From NCBI RefSeq assembly GCF_000423045.1, contig NZ_AUHF01000008.1:209804-273803 (forward strand): a stretch of 64,000 bases of DNA, in the 5' to 3' direction. The translations under genes and the position numbers were made by a program. The notes below the pieces were generated by a model. That model did not search any database. It was given only the letters and a program-made list of their open reading frames with translations, and had not been told where the DNA came from. Shown here piece by piece: positions 7,907 to 16,600 of this stretch; position 1 is the first letter of the stretch, and the number at the start of each line of letters is the position of its first letter. The DNA is from Christiangramia portivictoriae DSM 23547 (GTDB taxonomy: Bacteria; Bacteroidota; Bacteroidia; Flavobacteriales; Flavobacteriaceae).

Positions 7907-8566
7907 ATGAGTGTTTCAGAAAATATAAAAAAATACAGAAGTGAACTTCCTGAGAATGTGAAGCTGGTCGCTATTTCCAAGACCAAGCCTAACGAAGATC
8001 TTATGGAAGCTTACGAAGCCGGTCAACGAATCTTTGGAGAGAACAAGATCCAGGAAATGACCGATAAGTGGGAAGAACTTCCCAAAGACATAGAATGGCA
8101 TATGGTGGGACACGTACAACGCAATAAAGTGAAGTACATGGCTCCGTATGTAGGCCTTATTCACGCTGTGGACAGCCTGAAATTACTAAAGGAGATCAAT
8201 AAACGCGCTAAGCAAAATGATCGCACGATCAATTGTTTACTACAGATCAAAATTGCGGAGGAAGATTCAAAATTTGGCATTAGCAGGCAGGAAGCTCGTG
8301 AGATCCTGGAATCTGATGCTTATGCTGAAATGAAGCATGTGAATATCGTTGGATTGATGGGAATGGCAACCTTTACAGAAGACGAGCAACAGGTTCGGGA
8401 GGAATTCAAGCGCCTGCAGTCGGCTTTTGATGACTTTAGCCAGGATTTCCCTGAACTCAGGGAGATTTCCATGGGTATGAGTGGCGACTATAAGATTGCC
8501 GTGGAATGTGGCTCTACCATGGTGAGAATTGGCAGCAGTATTTTTGGAGAACGCAACTATAATTAA
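7907..8566 (+). CDS. YggS/PROSC family pyridoxal-phosphate homeostasis protein
   Basis: A 219-residue alanine-racemase-N fold protein. Family members bind PLP through a lysine and buffer the vitamin B6 pool rather than catalyse a known reaction. The PLP lysine lies in 'LVAISKTKP' near residue 26; other family motifs are 'FGENKIQEM', 'WHMVGHVQRNK' (usually GxLQxNK), and the C-terminal 'SMGMSGDYKIAVECGSTMVRIGSSIFGER'. Full length with an ATG start. It is followed 17 bases later by the DnaQ-like nuclease gene. Confidence 0.93.
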   Translation: MSVSENIKKYRSELPENVKLVAISKTKPNEDLMEAYEAGQRIFGENKIQEMTDKWEELPKDIEWHMVGHVQRNKVKYMAPYVGLIHAVDSLKLLKEINKRAKQNDRTINCLLQIKIAEEDSKFGISRQEAREILESDAYAEMKHVNIVGLMGMATFTEDEQQVREEFKRLQSAFDDFSQDFPELREISMGMSGDYKIAVECGSTMVRIGSSIFGERNYN

Positions 8567-8583
8567 ATTAGAGGAGAGAGTAT

Positions 8584-9957
8584 TTGTACGCTATACTAGA
8601 CATAGAGACAACCGGTGGGAAATACAATGAAGAAGGGATCACCGAAATTGCAATTTATAAGTTCGATGGCCTGAAGGTCGTAGATCAGTTCATTAGCCTG
8701 GTGAATCCGGAACAGCCTATACAGCCGTTTGTAGTTAATCTAACCGGGATCAATAATGAAATGCTTCGGAATGCTCCTAAGTTCTATGAAGTCGCTAAAC
8801 GAATCGTAGAAATTACCAAAGACTGTATCCTGGTAGCGCATAATGCTAAGTTCGATTACCGGATTTTGAGAACCGAATTTAGACGACTCGGCTTCGAATA
8901 CGAACGCCAGAGCCTTTGTACCGTGGAACTTTCCCAAAAACTAATTCCCGGTCAGCCTTCCTACAGCCTCGGTAAACTGGTAAGATCTTTAGGAATTCCT
9001 CTAAGCGATCGTCACAGGGCTTCAGGCGACGCGCAGGCGACGATCAAATTATTTAAAATGCTACTGGCAAAAGATGTCGAAAAAGACATCATGAAAGAGC
9101 TCGTTAGAAAAGAACCAAAGAAAAATCTAGATACCAAGCTAGTATTTATCCTGGAAGAGCTGCCTTCAGAAACCGGTGTTTATTACTTCCATAATGAGAA
9201 TGGTGATATCATATATGTTGGAAAGTCGAGAAATATTAGAAAAAGAGTAAATCAGCATTTCACCAACGACAATCCAAAGTCACGTGAAATGCAGAAGAAA
9301 GTCGCTTCAGTATCCTATGAGCTCACGGGCAACGAGCTTATTGCATTATTGAAAGAGAACCAGGAAATCAAACAGATCAAACCAAAATATAACCGGGCGC
9401 TAAAAAGAGATATTTTTAGTCACGGCCTGTATCATACTGTAGACGAAAATGGTTATATCAATTTAAAGATCGCTAAGGCTACCAAATCTGGTAATCGAAT
9501 CACCACCTTCAGTTCTTTAAGATCTGCCAGGAACTCCCTTACCAAATGGGTGGAAGAATATGAATTATGTGAACGATTGGCTGGTTTGCATGGAGGCGAT
9601 GGGAATTGCTTCGCTTATACGATCAAAAGCTGTCATGGTGCCTGCGTGCAGGAGGAACACGCAGATGCCTATAATGAGCGTGTGCGTAAACTTATAGATC
9701 GCTATTCTTATGAAAATAAGGATATGCTGCTGGTAGGTCGTGGAAGAGAAGTTGACGAAAAAAGCGCTTTGTTGATCGAGGATGGCGAGTTTAAAGGCGT
9801 AGGTTACTTCAATCTAAATCACCAGATCAACAATCTCGATATCATCAGGTCCATCATTACACCCATGAATAATAACCGTGATGCTGAACATATTATCCAA
9901 AGCTTTTTACGAAAAAAGCATCAATTTAAAATCATCCAATTATCCATTCATGAGTAA
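8584..9957 (+). CDS. Fusion nuclease: DnaQ-like exonuclease plus GIY-YIG (UvrC/Cho-like) domain
   Basis: A 457-residue two-domain nuclease. Residues about 1-165 form a DEDDh 3'-5' exonuclease: 'AILDIETTG' holds the Asp-Glu pair, 'AHNAKFDYRIL' the second Asp, and 'HRASGDAQAT' the His and last Asp. Residues about 195-275 are a GIY-YIG endonuclease as in the N-terminus of UvrC and in Cho ('TGVYYFHNENGDIIYVGKSR'). The tail has a Cys-containing segment ('SCHGACVQ') like Cho relatives. A role in excision repair or DNA processing is inferred. The start is TTG at 8584. Its stop overlaps the next gene by eight bases. Confidence 0.9.
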   Translation: MYAILDIETTGGKYNEEGITEIAIYKFDGLKVVDQFISLVNPEQPIQPFVVNLTGINNEMLRNAPKFYEVAKRIVEITKDCILVAHNAKFDYRILRTEFRRLGFEYERQSLCTVELSQKLIPGQPSYSLGKLVRSLGIPLSDRHRASGDAQATIKLFKMLLAKDVEKDIMKELVRKEPKKNLDTKLVFILEELPSETGVYYFHNENGDIIYVGKSRNIRKRVNQHFTNDNPKSREMQKKVASVSYELTGNELIALLKENQEIKQIKPKYNRALKRDIFSHGLYHTVDENGYINLKIAKATKSGNRITTFSSLRSARNSLTKWVEEYELCERLAGLHGGDGNCFAYTIKSCHGACVQEEHADAYNERVRKLIDRYSYENKDMLLVGRGREVDEKSALLIEDGEFKGVGYFNLNHQINNLDIIRSIITPMNNNRDAEHIIQSFLRKKHQFKIIQLSIHE

Positions 9958-11929
9958 ATTTTTTACGCTGCTATTTTTATTATGTATCAGCTTATTACCT
10001 GCCCAGAATTCCAATTATGCTTCTGAAGAATTTGAAGTTTCAAGAGAAGACCTTTTAGCTAAAAATTACGCCCTGGACAGCACAGCCCATGCCGTTTATA
10101 TATATGAATCTGGTTTTACTGAATTTGATCCAGATGAAGATTATGATGTGGTGACAGATTATAAGGCGAAGGTCAAGATCCTGGATAAGCAGGGAATTGA
10201 TTATGCTACCGTTAAGGTAATCCTGGGAAAGAACAGCGATAATGACAAGGTCATGGAGGTAAAAGACCTGAAAGCTCACACCTTCAAATTAGTAAACGGT
10301 CGTATCGTAAAGAAAAAAATAGAAACCTTAGCCACCTTCCATAGTGAACACAAATTTTACGATGAGTTTTCCTTCACTTTTCCAGATGTAGAGCCGGGTG
10401 ATGTGATTCAGTATTCCTATAAGCTTGTTTCGCCGTTTAACTTCAACTTTAAAACCTGGCAGTTTCAGGAGGATATTCCGAAGATGCATTCGCAATTCAC
10501 GTCGAAGATCCCGGGTAATTATGAATATCACACCACGCTTACAGGAGGCATGAAACTTCTAAAACGCGAAGAGAAAGTGATCGAACATTGCATTAGCTTT
10601 GGCCTTACGTCTTCCATGGCTGGCTGCCTGGAAACTTTGTATGTGATGAAGGACATTCCTGCGTTTATCGAGGAAGACTACATGACCAGTGAAGATAATT
10701 ACATTGCCAAGATCGAGTATGAATTAAAGCAGGTTACCAGAACCGATGGTTTTGAAAGAAAGTATACCTTAACCTGGGATGATGCCGACAAGGAAATTCG
10801 CACTTCCAGCAATTGGGGGAAACAGTGGAAAAAGGACAATGCTGTAAAGGATGTTCTGCCTGAGGCTATCCGAAGTATGCCAAATTCACTGGAAAAAGCA
10901 AAGAAGATCTATTATTTCGTTCAGGAGAATTACCAGTGGAGCGGTGAGTATGATATTCATGGTGATATGAACATCAAGGATATTATAGACAATCAATCTG
11001 GAAATGTTCTTGAGTTGAACAGCTTGCTACATAACTTATACGCTTCAGAAGGATTTCAAGTATCGCCTGTCCTGGCATCTACCCGAAGAAACGGTTTCGC
11101 TCCAAGAGTGCATCCTGCGATTTCAGAATATAATTATTTCTTCGTTCAGCTAAAACTAGATGGAAAAGAGTATAATCTCGATGCTACAGATGATCAACTA
11201 GACTTTGGCCGACTCCCTTTTCGTGCCTTGAATTCATTTGCAAGAAAAATCAATCTTGAAGGTTCCAGCGACTGGATGACTATCGAACCAGATGATTTCA
11301 GCAATTATGCTTTTAAAGATTCTATAAAAGTACACAAGGATGGTACGGCGTCAGGTACATCTAATCAGCATTTGAGTGGTTACCACGCTGTGAATTTCAG
11401 AAATAAGATCAGGGAAAATGGTGAGGAAAAGATTTTCCAGGATCTTTCTAAAGCTCAGCAGTTCACCAGGTCTACAGAGGTCGCGGTCGAAAACCTGGAT
11501 GAGGTGGAAAACGGACTACAAATCGAATATACGCTTGAAAATGTAAGCCAGAAGATCAATGATCTTATCTATCTGAATCCGTTCAGTTTCCAGTTTTTCG
11601 AGAAGAATCCTTTTAACCTGGATGAGCGTACCTATCCTATCGATTTCGGATATAAGAATGCTTTTAGTTATTCTGCAGAAATTCATATTCCAGAAGGCTA
11701 TTCAGTAAAAGAACTTCCGGAGCAAAAAGCTTTCAGATTGCCGCAAAAAGGCGGTGCTTTAATCTTTAATGCAGTGAAATTTTCTGAAAATGTGGTCATG
11801 ATCCAGTGCAGAATGACCCTTTCTCAAACGCTGTACACGCCAGAATACTACGAAGGACTCAAAAAATTCTTTAATGAATTGATGACAGTTCAAAGTCAGT
11901 CGCTTATTGTACTCGAGGAAAATAGTTAA
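9950..11929 (+). CDS. DUF3857 / transglutaminase-like exported protein
   Basis: About 659 residues with a signal peptide (MSKFFTLLFLLCISLLPAQ); the ATG at 9950 is chosen because it starts this signal. The N-terminal half is a DUF3857 beta domain ('DVEPGDVIQYSYKL'), then a transglutaminase-like domain at about residues 300-420 with 'IYYFVQENYQW' and 'EYNLDATDDQLDFG', and a C-terminal beta domain. Where active transglutaminases have the catalytic cysteine this protein has 'GNVLELNSLL', so it is probably not an active protease or crosslinker. Function is unknown; periplasmic location is inferred. It overlaps the upstream nuclease gene by eight bases. Confidence 0.88.
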   Translation: MSKFFTLLFLLCISLLPAQNSNYASEEFEVSREDLLAKNYALDSTAHAVYIYESGFTEFDPDEDYDVVTDYKAKVKILDKQGIDYATVKVILGKNSDNDKVMEVKDLKAHTFKLVNGRIVKKKIETLATFHSEHKFYDEFSFTFPDVEPGDVIQYSYKLVSPFNFNFKTWQFQEDIPKMHSQFTSKIPGNYEYHTTLTGGMKLLKREEKVIEHCISFGLTSSMAGCLETLYVMKDIPAFIEEDYMTSEDNYIAKIEYELKQVTRTDGFERKYTLTWDDADKEIRTSSNWGKQWKKDNAVKDVLPEAIRSMPNSLEKAKKIYYFVQENYQWSGEYDIHGDMNIKDIIDNQSGNVLELNSLLHNLYASEGFQVSPVLASTRRNGFAPRVHPAISEYNYFFVQLKLDGKEYNLDATDDQLDFGRLPFRALNSFARKINLEGSSDWMTIEPDDFSNYAFKDSIKVHKDGTASGTSNQHLSGYHAVNFRNKIRENGEEKIFQDLSKAQQFTRSTEVAVENLDEVENGLQIEYTLENVSQKINDLIYLNPFSFQFFEKNPFNLDERTYPIDFGYKNAFSYSAEIHIPEGYSVKELPEQKAFRLPQKGGALIFNAVKFSENVVMIQCRMTLSQTLYTPEYYEGLKKFFNELMTVQSQSLIVLEENS

Positions 11930-11953
11930 ATTAGAACTCAAGAATTGTAGAAT

Positions 11954-12778
11954 TTGAAGAATAAGGACAAACTTCCTGGCTGGAAACGCAAACTGCATGA
12001 GGTAATTTACGAGGCCGATACACCGGCGGGAAAAACCTTTGATGTGGCGATATTGCTGGTGATACTGATTAGTGTCGCCCTGGTAATGATGGAAAGCGTT
12101 TCCTGGATGCTGCAAAAATACGCGACCGAATTCTATATCGCAGAATGGGTGATCACGGTGATCTTTACCATTGAGTATGTGCTGCGTATTTTGACCATTA
12201 ACAAACCAAAGCGCTATATTTTCAGTTTCTTCGGAATGGTGGACCTGTTGTCTACCTTACCCAGTTATATCGGGTTCCTTTTTGGAGGCGCCAACCTACT
12301 GTTTGCCATTAGAGCATTAAGGCTGTTACGGGTTTTCAGGGTGCTTAAAATTACCCGCTATGTTGGAGAATCTCAGAAACTAATCTCTGCGCTGAAGAAT
12401 TCAAAAGCTAAAATACTTGTCTTTTTATTTGCGGTCCTGATCATTTGTATCATCGCCGGAACTTTGATGCATCTTGTTGAAGGCGAAAATGGAGGATTTG
12501 ACAATATTCCACTTTCCATATACTGGTGTATCGTAACCCTTACTACCGTTGGTTTTGGAGACATTGCCCCGGTCACACCGGTGGGCAGATTGATCGCTTC
12601 CCTCATTATGATCACGGGTTATGGAATCATCGCCGTTCCAACGGGAATCGTGAGCGCAGAATACAGCAAGGCGACCGATGCTCCCAAGAATACTCAGGTC
12701 TGCCCTAATTGTAACGAAACTAAGCATCTGGATGACGCAGAGTACTGCCATAGCTGTGGATACGAATTAAATGACTAA
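11954..12778 (+). CDS. Voltage-gated-type potassium channel with C-terminal zinc ribbon
   Basis: A 274-residue inner-membrane ion transporter. Six membrane segments are visible; the fourth region 'RALRLLRVFRVLK' is arginine-rich like a voltage sensor, and the pore holds the K+ filter 'TTVGFGD'. After the last segment a short cytosolic tail carries two Cys pairs ('CPNC...CHSCG'), a zinc-ribbon. Length fits the bacterial Kv family. The start is TTG at 11954. It overlaps miaA by eight bases, so the two are probably co-translated. The K+ selectivity is from the filter motif; gating is inference. Confidence 0.9.
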   Translation: MKNKDKLPGWKRKLHEVIYEADTPAGKTFDVAILLVILISVALVMMESVSWMLQKYATEFYIAEWVITVIFTIEYVLRILTINKPKRYIFSFFGMVDLLSTLPSYIGFLFGGANLLFAIRALRLLRVFRVLKITRYVGESQKLISALKNSKAKILVFLFAVLIICIIAGTLMHLVEGENGGFDNIPLSIYWCIVTLTTVGFGDIAPVTPVGRLIASLIMITGYGIIAVPTGIVSAEYSKATDAPKNTQVCPNCNETKHLDDAEYCHSCGYELND

Positions 12779-13679
12779 AACACTTATCAATATTGCCGGT
12801 CCCACGGCCATTGGAAAAACCGCGCTTGCGATTCAGCTTGCGAAATTTTTCAATACTGAAATCATATCGGCAGATTCCCGGCAATTCTATAAGGAAATGT
12901 CTATTGGAACTGCTGTACCAGAAACGGAAGAACTGGCGGCGGCTCCACATCATTTTATTCAGCACAGATCAATCACTGAAGATTATAATGTGGGAGATTT
13001 TGAAAAAGAAGCGCTGGCGAAGCTCGATAAGCTTTTCACAAAGCATGATGTGGTGGTGATGGTAGGCGGCAGCGGACTGTATACAAAAGCGGTAGTAGAA
13101 GGCCTGGATAATTTCCCTGAAGTAGACCGCAACATTCGCACAGAACTGAATGAAGAGCTATTAAAAAACGGCCTGCAATCTCTTCAGCAAAAGTTGCAGC
13201 AACTGGATCCTGAATACTATGTCGTAGCCGATATTCAAAATCCACATCGTCTTATTCGCGCACTGGAGATATGTATTGGCACTGGGAAAGCCTTTTCAAC
13301 TTTTCTGAAGAAGAAAAAGAATACCAGGAATTTTAAGACAATCTCTATTGGTCTTACTGCAGAAAGAGAGGAAATTTATGATCGCATCAACCGAAGGGTA
13401 GACATAATGCTCGAAAACGGACTGCTCGAAGAGGCTCGTGAATTATATCCTTACAGGAAGTACAATGCATTGAATACAGTTGGCTATAAAGAGCTCTTTG
13501 CCCACTTCGATGCGCAGTGGGATCTGGAAACTGCTGTTGCTGAGATCAAGAAAAATACCCGAAGGTTTGCCAAAAGACAATTAACCTGGTTCAGAAAAGA
13601 TGAATCGATCACCTGGTTTGACCGCACTACAAATTTTGAATTGATTGCCGCACACCTGCAGGAAAAGATTAATTCTTAA
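12771..13679 (+). CDS. miaA: tRNA dimethylallyltransferase
   Basis: A 302-residue enzyme that adds the dimethylallyl group to A37 of tRNAs reading codons that begin with U, the first step to ms2i6A. The P-loop is 'IAGPTAIGKTALA'; 'SADSRQFYKEM' holds the catalytic Asp; 'VGGSGLY' and the C-terminal 'NTVGYKELFAHF' and 'KRQLTWFRKD' are further family motifs. Length is normal. It overlaps the channel gene upstream by eight bases and runs 11 bases into the 3' end of the convergent HYR-repeat gene, leaving no room for a separate terminator. Confidence 0.96.
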   Translation: MTKTLINIAGPTAIGKTALAIQLAKFFNTEIISADSRQFYKEMSIGTAVPETEELAAAPHHFIQHRSITEDYNVGDFEKEALAKLDKLFTKHDVVVMVGGSGLYTKAVVEGLDNFPEVDRNIRTELNEELLKNGLQSLQQKLQQLDPEYYVVADIQNPHRLIRALEICIGTGKAFSTFLKKKKNTRNFKTISIGLTAEREEIYDRINRRVDIMLENGLLEEARELYPYRKYNALNTVGYKELFAHFDAQWDLETAVAEIKKNTRRFAKRQLTWFRKDESITWFDRTTNFELIAAHLQEKINS

Positions 13680-16600
13680 TTATAAATCGCTTAGTTTTTT
13701 CACCTTCGTTGGTGATCATCTTAACCACGTACACTGCTTCCTGCAGCGGCCCCGTACTAATAGCATATTCACTGGCGTTCTCTGGAAAATCCTTTCCAGT
13801 GATAAATCTTCCACGATGATCGAAAACCTCGATCCGGGAAATGCTTACATCAGCAGGTGTCGCCACTTTAAAATTCCCACGATTTGGATTAGGGTAAATA
13901 AAGATATATTCTGAACCTTCACCAGTGCCGTTACAAATTCTGATTTCAGCAAAAACCTGAACTTCTACAGAAGTTGTCGTGGAGTTTCCACTGGCATCTG
14001 TCGCGATCACATTGATCTCGTTCCATCCCAGATCCTTGCAACTAAAACTATCCTGGCTTAATTCAAAATTTATCGTTTCGTCACAATTATCTCTGAAATT
14101 TACGACCACTTCTTCCGCAGTAATAATAGCATTGCCGGAAAGATCCAGATCTATATCAATATTCTGAACTTCAAATTCTGGCTGGATACGATCCACCACC
14201 TCTACCCTAATTTCACAGGCTCCATCAGATTCTCCTGAATAGCTTAAAATGATCTGGTTTGTTCCAAGGTCATTACAGTCGAAAAACTCCTGGTCAAGGC
14301 TAAAACTAACGCCGGATGCATCTCCGGTATATAACTCGCTCACCGGAAGTTGAGCCGTACCATTTTCATCCAGCTCTAGTAGATAGTTCTCCACACACTG
14401 GAATTCTCCGGTATCCACAGGTAGAACATTGATTGTAGCTATTGTTTCAACTTCTGTAAAACCATCAAATACATAGTATCTAAAGGTATCTTCACCAACG
14501 AAATCGTCATTTGGAGTATAGACAAAAGAACCATCAGAATTGAATTCCAGGGTTCCATTAGTCACGTCTTCTACCAGCGTTGCCGTAAGTTCATCGCCAT
14601 CGGCATCCATATCGTTGGCCAGAACTCCTTCTTCCACAGAAATATTTAAGGTGCTATTAACCGGAGTGGAATAGAAATCCTCATTGGCAACAGGTATGTC
14701 ATTGCCTTCAGTATCAACAGCTAAGGTCAGCATAAAACTGCAAACGGCAGCATTGGCTGTGCTGGCGGAGTCAAAAACCAGAAAACTTACCTCGGTATCC
14801 TCCGAAATTAGCGTTCCTGGTTCCGGAACCTGAGTGATCTCTCCCAGTCCGCAATTATCACTAACCTCCAGTTCGTTTCTATAATCTGCTATTGGGATAC
14901 TTTCCCCTTCAGAAATAACAATGGTTTTATCGGCAGGACAATTCACAACGGGTGGCGTGTTGTCTTTGAGTACCAGGTCGAAAGTACAGGAATCTGATTC
15001 TCCATTAAAACTTGCGGTTACGGTAATAACTGTTTGCTCTTCTATTTTAGTTCCCACCGGGATGGACTGGCTAAATGTGGCGTTGGCAGGTGAGTAATTG
15101 ATCAGTTTGGAGAAATCAGGTACGAAATACTCACAATTTTCATCAGCCTTGATCACATTTTCATTCTGGGGACAATTGAGGGCAAATTCTTCGGGTTCTT
15201 CTTCCCTGGTTAGTCTGTAGATCACCTCGCATACTTCTTCATTTCCTGCAGGATCGGTTGCGGTAATACTCACCTCATAATCGCCGGGGTTGGCATATAA
15301 AGTTCCTTCCGGCGGATCCTGAATGATCTCCAGGTCTTCAAAATCTGCGCAATTATCTACAATGCTCAGACGGTCGGCTATCTGAGGTAGTACAAAATTT
15401 CCGTTCGCCGGGATTACCCGCTCCTGGATACCAGCCGGACAAATAATAAGAGGTGCGCCGCGATCGAGCACAGTAACCTCGACCGTACAACTCAACTCTT
15501 CACCTGTGGTAACATCTGTCGCTCGAATGGGCAGATCAAAAGTTCCAATATCCTCGCAGGTAAATTGCTGAACGTTTAGTTCAAAATCAAGATTGGAACT
15601 ATCAGAGAGAATAAATTCTGAGGTTGGTATTTCTGTGACTGAAGAATTCTGAGCCTCTTCTCCAAGATTTATAGTTATAGATTCGATGCATTGAAAGCTC
15701 TCTGTTTGCCGAACCAGATCAACTGTAAAGGAACATTGGTCCACCACCGTATTGTTTGCTCGTAACTCAAATCTTACTTCAGTTTCACCAGCTGGAAAAA
15801 ACTCACCAGACTCAGGACCTGCGGTTTGAAACAATTCTGCTTCTGAACAGTTGTCCTCAAATTTCGGTAGATCAAAAAATATAATCTTACCAGATTCTGA
15901 AACACTTAATAACTCCGTCATATTTTCCGGACATGAGGAGAACTGGGGCTGCTCCGTATTTTCTACTGTGATCGTGAAGTCACAGGAGACTGGCGGATTA
16001 ATTCCGTCGGAAACCTGGTAAACGATTGTGGTAGTTCCTACCGGAAATATATCGCCAGAATTTAAACCTGAATCATCTGTCCGGGTAATTGTAAGATCAT
16101 CATCTTCAGGATCGGTCACAGTTGGATCAGCAAATTCTACCAGGGCGCCACAAATTCCGCTGTCATTGGGAACAGATATATCAGCAGGACATGCTATTGA
16201 AGGTGCGTAATTAGGAGGAAGAATATTGACATTCAAAGTACAGTAACCCATATTACCGTTGGAATCAGTTGCCTCAAAAACTACATCAGTAGAACCAATT
16301 GGAAAATTACTCCCAGAAACCAGACTTCCCTCGGAAACCCTGGATTGTAAAACGCCATCACAATTATCACAGGCTGTAGGAGGCGAGAAATTTATTGATT
16401 TTGAATCATTCCCAGGTGACGCCTGAGCAGTGATATCTGGTACGCAGGTCAACTCTGGAGCTTCAGTATCCTGAACTATAATATCAAAGCTGCAGGTAAC
16501 CGGATCGTTTGTTCCATCATCTGCCTGGAAAGTAATTGTAGTGGTTCCAACGGGAAATAAACTTCCGGAAACCAAGTCTGTATTTGCATCGATTCTTGTG

